Below, piece by piece: positions 56,892 to 64,000 of a stretch of 64,000 bases of DNA. The DNA is taken from contig CAWHQP010000001.1 in NCBI GenBank assembly GCA_963831535.1, positions 310,001-374,000 on the forward strand, given 5' to 3'. Below the pieces are notes generated by a model. The model searched no databases. It was given only the letters and a program-made list of their open reading frames with translations, and was not told where the DNA came from. The position numbers and the translations under genes are program-made. The stretch comes from Bog-756 sp963831535. Lineage in GTDB: Bacteria > Actinomycetota > Acidimicrobiia > Acidimicrobiales > RAAP-2. Position 1 is the stretch's first letter, and each line of letters starts with the position of its first letter.

Positions 56892-58415
56892 ATGGCGGAG
56901 GATCGGGCGTTTATGCAAAGGTTCCCGTCCCGTGAGTCGGGAAGTCACCGAGTAGGCATCGTCCTCGTCACGATGATCCTCACGATGGGAAGTGCCGTGA
57001 TAGGAGTGACTGCCGCCACCCCAGCCGGTGCAGATTCGACTTCGTTTTCAAGCACTGAGATTGGGACCAGTGGAAGCACACCGAGCTTCTATCAGGGCGG
57101 ACCCTGGACCATGTCGTGGAACTTCTCCTGTACCGGGTCGTATGCCCTTACCGGGAACTTCATCGTGACCGTGAATCAGCCCGCCTCATCGACCATCTCC
57201 GATGTCGGTCCGAACGAACTGCGCGGAGCGGGTAGCGGATTCGACACCTACTACGACACGGGGACATTCAATCTCGAAGTGAACAGTGAATGTGCCTGGA
57301 ACATCACGGTGGCTCCGGCTTCGAGCGCGCCAGCAGCGACGCCGCTGACGATCACCAGTGGGCAGGTCGGAAGCTCGGGGGACACGACTTCCTTCTTCGT
57401 GCCGGGTCCATGGACGATGGCCTGGAGCTACGGGGTGGCTCCAGGCTCCGCCACTTCCTGCGGGGGTGGAGTGGACGGCAACTTTATTGTGGATATACAA
57501 CAGCCGCTCGGTGGGTTCGCCGGTGACATTGGACCCAACGAACTAGGAGGCGGCGGAAGCGGTGTCGACAGCTACACGGACGCCGGGACATTCTCGCTCG
57601 TGATCGACAGCGACTGTCAATGGTCGGTCACCATAAGTTCCTCAGCACCAGCACCATCCCCGCCTGCACCGGCAGCGAAGGTGTTCACGGGCATGGCACC
57701 GACCCCCGATGGCCACGGGTACTGGATCGTTGACGATCAAGGTGACGTGTACGCCGAGGGCAATGCCGTAAGCCACGGCTCCATGGCCGGGCAGCATCTC
57801 AACGCTCCGATTGCCCACATCGTGGCTACACCCGACGGCGGGGGCTACTGGATGGTGGCCTCGGACGGAGGCATCTTCAGCTTTGGGGACGCTCCGTTCT
57901 ACGGGTCGATGGGCGGACGGCATCTGAACGCCCCGGTCGTGGGGCTTGCGCCCACCCCTGACGGTCGCGGCTACTGGCTGGTTGCCGCCGATGGTGGCAT
58001 CTTCAGCTTTGGGGATGCCGTCTTCCAAGGATCCATGGGTGGCAAGCATCTCAACATGCCCATCGTCGGCATGGCAGCCGATCCGGCGACCGGCGGGTAC
58101 TGGGAGGTCGCCACTGACGGCGGCATCTTCTCTTTCAACGCCCCGTTCTTCGGCTCTACCGGGAACATCCACTTGAATCAGCCCATCAACGGTATGGCCA
58201 CCATGCCCGATGGACAGGGTTACCGATTCGTGGCCTCGGATGGCGGAATCTTCGATGAGGGTGACGCCCAGTTCGCTGGGTCCATGGGTGGAACCCACCT
58301 GAACGCCCCCATTGTCGGGATGGCGGCGACGCCTGATGGGAAGGGCTACTGGATGGTGGCCTCGGACGGAGGCATCTTCAGCTTCAATGCTCCGTTTGAG
58401 GGTTCCGCCGCCTGA
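56892..58415 (+). CDS. Secreted protein with tandem domain and six-fold GYW repeats
   Basis: 507 residues. A signal peptide (hydrophobic core VGIVLVTMILTMGSAVIGV, cleavage probably after PAGA) is followed by two copies of an 80-100-residue domain (GSTPSFYQGGPWTMSW ... VGPNELRGAGSG, and GDTTSFFVPGPWTMAW ... IGPNELGGGGSG). Six repeats of about 42 residues then run to the end, consensus GYWxVASDGGIFSFGDAxFxGSMGGxHLNAPIVGMA. Six such units could form a beta-propeller. Function unknown; surface or extracellular. ATG 56892 has a GAGGGG 9 nt upstream; GTG 56883 and ATG 56913 are alternatives. Confidence 0.85.
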   Translation: MAEDRAFMQRFPSRESGSHRVGIVLVTMILTMGSAVIGVTAATPAGADSTSFSSTEIGTSGSTPSFYQGGPWTMSWNFSCTGSYALTGNFIVTVNQPASSTISDVGPNELRGAGSGFDTYYDTGTFNLEVNSECAWNITVAPASSAPAATPLTITSGQVGSSGDTTSFFVPGPWTMAWSYGVAPGSATSCGGGVDGNFIVDIQQPLGGFAGDIGPNELGGGGSGVDSYTDAGTFSLVIDSDCQWSVTISSSAPAPSPPAPAAKVFTGMAPTPDGHGYWIVDDQGDVYAEGNAVSHGSMAGQHLNAPIAHIVATPDGGGYWMVASDGGIFSFGDAPFYGSMGGRHLNAPVVGLAPTPDGRGYWLVAADGGIFSFGDAVFQGSMGGKHLNMPIVGMAADPATGGYWEVATDGGIFSFNAPFFGSTGNIHLNQPINGMATMPDGQGYRFVASDGGIFDEGDAQFAGSMGGTHLNAPIVGMAATPDGKGYWMVASDGGIFSFNAPFEGSAA

Positions 58416-58442
58416 AACGCGGCGGCACCGGCCAGTCATTGG

Positions 58443-58772
58443 TCAGGTGCGCTGGACGGCATCGAGGTCGGCTCGGTGTCCATGGCACGCTTCCACGGTG
58501 TGCCATTTTCCGGCGTTGTCCTTGAACCGGCCCCGCCACTCGATCAGGTACGGGCAGTGCTGGGCATGGCCGGTGCCGTTCTCCTGGACGAACCGGAAGC
58601 AAGACCCCGAGAGCAGGCAGAACGACTCGGCGTAGTGATCCATCCGCTCAGTTGACCACTTGGGTAACTCGGGCTGGTCAGGGCGGTCCTCCTCAGCTTC
58701 CTGGGCTTGAACCACGTCGATGAGGTCGAGGATCACCGGGTGGATCTCATCGCCCCTGGCCTGGATTACCAC
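58443..58772 (-). CDS. Hypothetical protein
   Basis: 109 residues from a GTG start. Not recognised. Four Cys and several His cluster in the C-terminal half (ESFCLLSGSCFRF, HAQHCPYLIEWRG, HTVEACHGHRADL), so metal binding is possible. The opposite strand offers nothing better, and an inverted repeat lies between it and the divergent methyltransferase gene. Confidence 0.55.
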   Translation of the reverse strand: MVIQARGDEIHPVILDLIDVVQAQEAEEDRPDQPELPKWSTERMDHYAESFCLLSGSCFRFVQENGTGHAQHCPYLIEWRGRFKDNAGKWHTVEACHGHRADLDAVQRT

Positions 58773-58787
58773 TATGGCGACGAGGAA

Positions 58788-58808
58788 ACGACAGCGCCAG
58801 ACTGTCGT
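58788..58808. promoter_or_regulatory. Inverted repeat between divergent genes
   Basis: ACGACAG (58788-58794) and CTGTCGT (58802-58808), 7-nt spacer, immediately before the GTG at 58811 and 15 bp from the other start. It could be an operator for both. Confidence 0.4.
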
Positions 58809-58810
58809 GT

Positions 58811-59545
58811 GTGAGTGCTACTTACGACCGGATCGGCGTCGGATATGACCAGTTCCGACGCGCAGACCCTCGACTTGAACGCTTCATCGCCGACGCCTTG
58901 AGTGACTCCCTCAGCGTCGTCAACATCGGGGCGGGTGCAGGCTCGTACGAACCGGTGACCGGCCAGGTAGTGGCAGTAGAGCCATCGGCGGTGATGTTGG
59001 CTCAACACCATGGGAAGACCTGTGTCCAGGGAATGGCCGAGGCCCTCCCCTTCCCCGATAGGAGCTTCGATGCAGCGATGGCCATCATGACGATCCACCA
59101 CTGGACCGACCTCCGGACCGGTCTGGCCGAGATGCGGCGGGTGTCTCGACGTCAGGTCGTGTTCACCTGGGACAAGGATCACGACCAGGAACTGTGGATC
59201 GTCTCCGACTACGTGCCCGCGATCCGAACGCTGGAGCATTCGAGATTTCCGGCGTTGGGTGAGATCGTCGATGCACTGGGAGGGGCAACCACCCGGGAGT
59301 TCCCCATCCCCCACGATTTCGCGGACGGGTACCAGCCAGCATTCTGGAGACGGCCTGAGGCGTACCTCGATCCCAACATCCGAGCGGCAAGTTCAACGTT
59401 TGCGGTCCTCCCGGATGACGTGGTCGAGCCCGCAATGCAACGCCTGGAGGACGATCTCGTTTCAGGCGAGTGGTCGCGCCGATATGGACACCTCCTTCAG
59501 CGTGAGGCGATGGACTACGGGTATCGGCTGATCGTCAGCAGCTGA
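58811..59545 (+). CDS. Class I SAM-dependent methyltransferase
   Basis: 244 residues. Motif I VVNIGAGAGSYEP (about 37-49) binds SAM; the acidic end of strand 2 is VVAVEPSAVML and the post-II region is PDRSFDAAMAIMTIHHW. It is closest in look to the UbiE/Methyltransf_11 group. Substrate unknown. Its base composition is clearly less GC-rich than the core genes, in keeping with an accessory segment. Confidence 0.85.
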   Translation: MSATYDRIGVGYDQFRRADPRLERFIADALSDSLSVVNIGAGAGSYEPVTGQVVAVEPSAVMLAQHHGKTCVQGMAEALPFPDRSFDAAMAIMTIHHWTDLRTGLAEMRRVSRRQVVFTWDKDHDQELWIVSDYVPAIRTLEHSRFPALGEIVDALGGATTREFPIPHDFADGYQPAFWRRPEAYLDPNIRAASSTFAVLPDDVVEPAMQRLEDDLVSGEWSRRYGHLLQREAMDYGYRLIVSS

Positions 59546-59566
59546 CACCCACGCTCGAATCTCGCA

Positions 59567-60002
59567 TCAGGGTGCAGGGGTGGCCCAGTCGTGAACGTCT
59601 CCTGTCGATTGGGTGCCATCCCACCAGCGCAGAGCGGCCAGCTTCCACGGATCGGCGTACCAGCCAGCGTTGACGGTCGGCACAGGGGCCTGAGGGGCTG
59701 AAGGGGCGGGTGGAACGGCCTGGGGTGACACGATGGCTGTCGGCGGTGTCGGAGCGATCTGGTCCGGTTCGGATGGGCGGCTTTTGTCGATCTCGTCGAG
59801 GCCGATCTGCAGCCCGGCAACCAGCTCGGCGACGGTCCCCTTGACGTGGGCCAGACCGAGATCGAGGCGGAAGTCGAACCACCCAGCGATGCTCGGCCCG
59901 TAGTGGATGGAGGTGGGCTTCTGGCGGTTGGAGACGGAGAACGTGGTCGACCCGGCGTTGTCGTCATGCTCGAACCCGATCAGCCCAGTGCCTGAGGCTG
60001 CG
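59567..60002 (-). pseudogene. DUF2510-domain protein, 5' end lost at IS30 remnant
   Basis: The readable part, from about TGLIGFEHDDNAGSTTFSV, ends in AGWYADPWKLAALRWWDGTQSTGDV, a clear DUF2510 domain, and a Pro-rich linker lies between. No start codon is found in the readable part, and upstream the frame enters sequence that on the other strand is IS30 transposase. I infer that insertion (or a later deletion) removed the 5' end. DUF2510 proteins are often membrane proteins of unknown role. Confidence 0.6.
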
Positions 60003-60751
60003 CTCGACGGTGGAACGGCACCTGGAGGCCTTGTGGTCTCCCCAACAGATCGCCGCGTAGTTGGCTGAGACCTACCCCCGACAACCCGGAGATGCAGGTG
60101 TCTCACGAGACCATCTACCAGTCCCTCTTCGTCCAGGGCCGTGGTGAGCTGCGAAACGAACTGCAAACGAGCCTGAGAACGGGAAGAGCCATGCGGAGGG
60201 CCAAGGCCTTCACGAAGGGCGGGGTCGGCCAGGGCCAAATCCGCAACAGGGTGATGATCTCCGAGCGGCCGGCAGAAGTGGAGGACCGGGCCGTCCCCGG
60301 TCACTGGGAAGGCGATCTCATCTTCGGCAGGAAGTTGACCGCCATCGGCACCCTGGTCGAGCGGCACAGCCGCTACGTCATCCTCTTGAAGCTCCCCACG
60401 GGGCTGAGTCAGTCAGGAAAGCCATGACCAAACGGATACTCACCTCTCCGCCCAGCTCCGGCGGTCCGTTACCTGGGACCAAGGCAAGGAAATGGCCCAG
60501 CACGTCGAGTTCACCGTCGACACCGGCGTGCAGGTCTGCTTCTGCGATCCGAAGAGCCCCTGGCAGCGAGGAAGCAATGAGAACACCAACGGACTCCTCC
60601 GTCAGTACTTGCCAAGTCCGCCGATCTCTCCCAGTGCTCCCAACGGGAGGTCTATGCCATCGCCCGCTCACTCAACACACGCCCTCGACAGACGCTCGAT
60701 TGGATGACACCATCAGAAGCGTTCGTCGATGCCGTTGCGTTGACCGCTTGA
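60000..60751 (+). mobile_element. IS30-family transposase remnant
   Basis: Pieces of an IS30 transposase in order: RHLEALWSPQQIA, VSHETIYQSLFVQGRGELRNEL, PGHWEGDLIFG, VTWDQGKEMAQHVEFTVDTGVQVCFCDPKSPWQRGSNENTNG, and SLNTRPRQTLDWMTPSEAF up to a TGA at 60749. The N-terminal HTH is missing, an in-frame stop follows the first piece, the frame changes near 60075-60079 and again between about 60405 and 60510, so it is inactive. Boundaries and terminal repeats cannot be seen; the left edge is approximate. Confidence 0.8.
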
Positions 60752-60873
60752 GGACACAGGCGTTTCGGGGCAGTCTGCCGTCAAGCATTCGGCAGGGTGA
60801 CGGAGGGGAACCTGTTGGCACTACGAGGGATGGGCCTTGGGTTGCCCCACCGCCTGCGAGAGGTGGGTCAGTC

Positions 60874-61233
60874 TCAAAGCGACTGACCGTCGACTGTCAC
60901 CTCGGTACGGTCGGGATAGAAAGACAACATCCCTCTCACTACTGCGGCCTGGTCCGTCGGCGTCTCGTAGCTCCATACGATGCCGTCGTGGATCTCTCCG
61001 TCGATGTCGACAGACCAATATGACGCCTCTCCCTTGAACGGACAGTTGGTACTGAACGTCGTGGGCCTCAAAAGATCCATCTGCACGTCGTCTGGCGGCA
61101 GGTAATAGCGGGAGGGCAGCCCCGTCTCGTCGAGCTTCATGGCCCGGTCGGTGGTGGCCAGTACCCGGCCGCCAAGTCGAACTTCCACATGAGCGGTGGT
61201 TGGGACGATTGTGATCGTATGGCCTGGCGTCAT
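60874..61233 (-). CDS. DUF427-domain protein
   Basis: 119 residues. ITIVPTTAHVEVRLGGRVLATTDRAMKLDETGLPSRYYLPPDDVQMDLL and TNCPFKGEASYWSVDIDGEIHDGIVWSYETP are characteristic of DUF427, a small beta-rich domain of unknown function. ATG 61233 (MTPGHTITI) matches the family start, although the frame stays open upstream. Confidence 0.85.
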   Translation of the reverse strand: MTPGHTITIVPTTAHVEVRLGGRVLATTDRAMKLDETGLPSRYYLPPDDVQMDLLRPTTFSTNCPFKGEASYWSVDIDGEIHDGIVWSYETPTDQAAVVRGMLSFYPDRTEVTVDGQSL

Positions 61234-61656
61234 GACGCGAAATGCTACCGGTAGGACCCCCCGCAGGTAACAGCCGGCCGCGAGGATTGGTATTGCTCGC
61301 TGACGGTCCACCACTCCGGACAAGGAACTGGTCAGCGTGTGGGTAAAGGCCCGAGCAGGTCTGACTCCTTTGATACCGGCTGACGTCCTTTCGGACTGTC
61401 CTGAAATCGATTCGTCGGCCTGGCTCGGACTCTCACCTGACACCGACCGGTCGGACGGAGTGACCTCATAGGAGCCTGCCGCACAGGCCCATCGCTGTCC
61501 TGTCCATCGCCTTGCTGGTGTGGTGTCACCCACCCAAGCGAAAGCAGGAGGAGCGATCGGTCGGGCTCCGCAGTGACCTGGATACGGCGGCCAGCACCAC
61601 CAGGTTGACCGCAACCACCGCGCCGCGTCCGCTCCGGCGGCCATCGGTGGAAGCGC
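61234..61656. other. Gap with no identified feature
   Basis: 423 bp of lower GC than the core genes. No frame gives a protein I recognise, and no tRNA-like or clear hairpin structure was seen. It may be decayed mobile or accessory DNA. Confidence 0.4.
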
Positions 61657-62112
61657 TCACAGCGGCGGGTCCGTGGCCAGGAAGGTGACGGCCATGCCGC
61701 AGAACGGGGCCAGGGACACTTCGTCGATGGTGAGAGCACCGTGCCGGCGATGCTGTACGTACTCGACCACCGCACCATATCGGGCGGCCAGGGCCACCGG
61801 CCCTGCCACCTCATCCACCCCCATCACCACGGAATACAGGCCTTCGCCTCGCTCGGCCAGGAAGGTGGTGAAGCCGGCCGACTGCTCGCCGTCACCTACC
61901 GGGGAGACCACCTCGATGCCGGCGTCCCAGTCGATGAGCACCCGGAGTCCGAGGTCGGTCAGGTCGACCTCGGCAAAGGTGAGGCCCAACTGCCGCCAGA
62001 AACCGGCCGCCCGATCTTGGTTCTCGGGCCGGACACAGAAGACCACATGGTGGAGGCGCACCGGCCCGGTCCCCGCCGCACTGGATTCATCGGTCGTGAC
62101 CGCCTCACTCAT
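61657..62112 (-). CDS. VOC-superfamily (glyoxalase/dioxygenase-like) protein
   Basis: 151 residues, one vicinal-oxygen-chelate module pair. The start VRLHHVVFCVRPENQDRAAGFWRQLGLTF is the typical first beta-alpha-beta unit with a metal-ligand His, and FTTFLAERGEGLYSVVM carries later strands. The substrate is unknown. It lies 31 bp after the SDR gene stop on the same strand, so they are probably one operon. Confidence 0.8.
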   Translation of the reverse strand: MSEAVTTDESSAAGTGPVRLHHVVFCVRPENQDRAAGFWRQLGLTFAEVDLTDLGLRVLIDWDAGIEVVSPVGDGEQSAGFTTFLAERGEGLYSVVMGVDEVAGPVALAARYGAVVEYVQHRRHGALTIDEVSLAPFCGMAVTFLATDPPL

Positions 62113-62143
62113 GCCGGGGTCACGGATCGAACGAAGGATGTGT

Positions 62144-63007
62144 TCACAGCATGTCCTCGATGGTCTTCAGCCCCGCCTCGTAGAGCACGCCGGGCAGCAT
62201 GCCCCCGTCGATCTCGATGGTGGTCCCGTTGATGAAGTCGGCCTCGCCCGAGCACAGGAAGACGCAAGCCCTGCCCACCTCGTCGGGCTGGCCAGCCCGG
62301 TGGAGGGGCACGTCCGAGAAGTACGACGCGCCCTCGGGGTCGTCGGCCGGCAGCACGAAGGCCCGGAAATTGTCGGTCATGGTCGGACCGAGGGCCAGGC
62401 AGTTGACCCGGGCCACCGGGCCCCACTCCTCGGCCAGCGAGCGGGTCAAGTGGTTGAGGCCGGACTTGGCGGCGCCGTAGGAGACGAGGGTGGGGGAACC
62501 GGCCGGATGACCGGCCCCGCTGGAGATGTTGATGATCGATCCCGTCCCATCCTGGAGCTTCATCTGGCGGAAGACCCGTACGGCGAACCACAGGGGACTG
62601 ATCAGGTTCATCTGGATGGCGAAGGCGTGGAACAGAACGGTGCGCTCGTAGTCGTCGGCGCTCGCCGGGGTGCCCTGGATCTTCTGGACCAGTTCGGGGA
62701 CGTCCTCCACGTGAGGGGTGGGGACGGTCCCCCCGGCGTTGTTGACCAGGATGTCGATCCGGCCGTACGTCTCGGTGACCCGCTCGACGAACCGGTCGAC
62801 GGCCGCATAGTCGCCCTGGTCGCACACCCACTGGGCCGAACGCTCGGCGCCCCCGGCCACCTCGGAGGCGCACGGGAGGACATCGAGCGGCTTTCGGGAG
62901 CACCCGATCACTGTGGCCCCCTCGGTGAGGAGCTGACGGGCTATGCCTACGCCCACCCCCCGGCTGGTGCCGGTGACCACTGCCACCTTGCCTTCGAGCT
63001 TCCCCAT
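62144..63007 (-). CDS. Short-chain dehydrogenase/reductase
   Basis: 287 residues, classical SDR. The cofactor motif VTGTSRGVGVGIA (about 12-24), NNAGG (about 90), INISSGAG with the catalytic Ser, and YGAAKSG with Tyr and Lys are present; the C-terminus ends FINGTTIEIDGGM. It probably oxidises or reduces a lipid or xenobiotic alcohol/ketone. It is divergent from the DapB-like gene across a perfect palindrome. Confidence 0.93.
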   Translation of the reverse strand: MGKLEGKVAVVTGTSRGVGVGIARQLLTEGATVIGCSRKPLDVLPCASEVAGGAERSAQWVCDQGDYAAVDRFVERVTETYGRIDILVNNAGGTVPTPHVEDVPELVQKIQGTPASADDYERTVLFHAFAIQMNLISPLWFAVRVFRQMKLQDGTGSIINISSGAGHPAGSPTLVSYGAAKSGLNHLTRSLAEEWGPVARVNCLALGPTMTDNFRAFVLPADDPEGASYFSDVPLHRAGQPDEVGRACVFLCSGEADFINGTTIEIDGGMLPGVLYEAGLKTIEDML

Positions 63008-63070
63008 AGTCCACCCCCGACCGAACCGGCTCTGACCGACCGACCGGCCGGCCGAGCAGGCAGTGAAAAA

Positions 63071-63086
63071 CATAAACCGGTTTATG
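63071..63086. promoter_or_regulatory. Perfect 16-bp palindrome, probable operator
   Basis: CATAAACCGGTTTATG is its own reverse complement and lies in the 144-bp divergent region between the SDR and DapB-like genes. The A/T-rich arms stand out in high-GC sequence. A TetR-family operator is the likeliest reading; the AACnnGTT core also recalls KstR-type sites. Confidence 0.65.
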
Positions 63087-63151
63087 ATTAGATGCAACCG
63101 GTCGGGCGCCGGCCCGACCGGTGGCCGAACGCGCCTGGCTGAAGGAGTCCC

Positions 63152-64000
63152 ATGGCACTGCGGGTGATCCAGTTCTCGACGGGCAACGTGGGCTTCCACG
63201 CCCTGCGCCAACTCATCGAGCATCCCGACTTCGAACTGGTCGGGGTCCACGCCGCCGGTCCCGACAAGGTCGGCCGGGATGCCGCCGAGCTGTGCGGGCT
63301 GGACACGCCGACCGGAGTCGTGGCCACCGGCAACCTCGGGGCGCTGGTGGCCCTCGGGGCCGACTGCGTCGTCTACACCTCCCAGGCGGAGACCCGGCCA
63401 CAGGAGGCCCTCGAGGAGCTGTGCGCCTTCCTCCGGGCCGGCACCAACGTGGTTGCCAGCTCCCTCGTGTGGCTCATCTACCCGCCACACGCCGACGCCT
63501 GGATCCGCGACCCCCTGGCCGAGGCCTGCCGGGCCGGTGGGACCACCCTGTACGTGAACGGCGTCGACCCCGGGTTCTCCGGGGACATGCTGCCCCTGGC
63601 CGCCCTCAGCCTCACCCAGCACGCCGAGACGGTGCACGTCCAGGAGATTTGCGATTACGGCTCCTATGACGACGCCGAGTACACCGGGGAGAGCTTCGGG
63701 TTCGGCGCCCTGCCCGACCACCAGCCGGCGCTGTTCCTGCCCGGCGTGCTGACCTCCATCTGGGGCGGGCCGGTAATGCTGTTGGCCGAGCGGCTGGGGG
63801 TCGAGGTCGAGGAGCTGCGTGAGCACCACCAGACCTGGGTGGCCACCGAGCCCATCAACTGCGTGATGATGCGGGTCGAGCCCGGCCGGGTGGCCGCGGT
63901 GCGCTTCTCGGTGGAGGGGATCGTCGGCGGTCGTCCGGCCATCGTCATGGAGCACGTCAATCGGCTCACGCCGGCGGCTGCCCCCGAATGGCCGGTGCCG
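63152..64000 (+). CDS. DapB-like (dihydrodipicolinate-reductase N-terminal) dehydrogenase, partial
   Basis: 283 codons, open to the window edge, so the C-terminus is missing. The Rossmann start RVIQFSTGNVGFHALRQLIEHPDFELVGV contains TGNVG; VNGVDPGFSGDMLPLA and ICDYGSYDDAEY are further blocks of the NAD(P)-dependent amine dehydrogenase/diaminopentanoate dehydrogenase-like group. It is common in actinobacterial catabolic clusters. GAAGGAG lies 4 nt before the ATG. It shares its upstream region and palindrome with the SDR gene. Confidence 0.8.
   Translation, partial: MALRVIQFSTGNVGFHALRQLIEHPDFELVGVHAAGPDKVGRDAAELCGLDTPTGVVATGNLGALVALGADCVVYTSQAETRPQEALEELCAFLRAGTNVVASSLVWLIYPPHADAWIRDPLAEACRAGGTTLYVNGVDPGFSGDMLPLAALSLTQHAETVHVQEICDYGSYDDAEYTGESFGFGALPDHQPALFLPGVLTSIWGGPVMLLAERLGVEVEELREHHQTWVATEPINCVMMRVEPGRVAAVRFSVEGIVGGRPAIVMEHVNRLTPAAAPEWPVP

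Noticed and set aside
63071..63086. Firm assignment of the palindrome as a KstR site
   Set aside because: The core fits AACnnGTT, but the outer T and A of the consensus are reversed and no regulator gene is visible.
1..64000. CRISPR array, tRNA or rRNA genes
   Set aside because: No regularly spaced repeats, no T-loop-like GGTTCRA signatures in the gaps and no rRNA-like stretch were found.

Overview
The window is a very GC-rich (about 70% by eye) actinobacterial chromosome segment. A complete nuoA-N complex I cluster, mycothiol glycosyltransferase MshA, a Rex-led haem cluster, Ni-superoxide dismutase with its S26 peptidase, a DUF2156 aminoacyl-lipid synthase and an RsiG-type anti-sigma homologue all point to Actinomycetota. 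The overall style, including a secreted protein with GYW..DGGIFSFG repeats, suggests Acidimicrobiia; the class-level call is inference.

Layout. 51-5331 (+): late haem genes hemE-hemH-hemY, then an apolipoprotein N-acyltransferase. 5322-7853 (-): acetyl-CoA synthetase with a HAD hydrolase. 7979-11217 (+): metallophosphoesterase/DUF2156 membrane fusion. 11250-14047 (-): three small or membrane proteins. 14333-16916 (+): ClC-family protein and a channel-like protein. 16950-18342 (-): DUF2252. 18528-20865 (+): PAS-GGDEF-EAL c-di-GMP enzyme. 20880-37852 (-): LapA-like protein and the 14-gene nuo operon, read from nuoA at the right to nuoN at the left. 37977-39365 (+): geranylgeranyl-reductase-family flavoprotein. 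39438-43248 (-): two paralogous, apparently undescribed membrane proteins. 43279-55871 (-): a long co-directional block read right to left, sodX-rsiG-xre-mshA-ybjN-proC-SAM hydrolase-rex-hemA-hemC-cobA-hemD-hemB-hemL. 56031 onward: sodN, divergent from sodX, then an accessory stretch of visibly lower GC (secreted repeat protein, methyltransferase, DUF2510 gene fragment, IS30 remnant, DUF427), and finally VOC, SDR and a DapB-like dehydrogenase around a perfect 16-bp palindrome.

How it fits together. Two blocks supply nearly all of haem synthesis from glutamyl-tRNA (hemA, L, B, C, D, E, Y, H), with cobA as the branch to sirohaem or B12. Rex, an NADH/NAD+ sensor, heads the early haem genes, and complex I lies between the two blocks, so the region joins respiration, redox sensing and haem supply. 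Ni-SOD maturation appears translationally coupled to an RsiG-like c-di-GMP anti-sigma homologue, and a c-di-GMP turnover enzyme lies in the same window.

Caution on quality. At least eleven sites show reading-frame breaks, almost all equal to one extra G or C, and they hit genes that should be indispensable (nuoM, nuoN, lnt, acs). I treat these as probable sequence errors. The affected genes are given as full-length loci with the break position stated.
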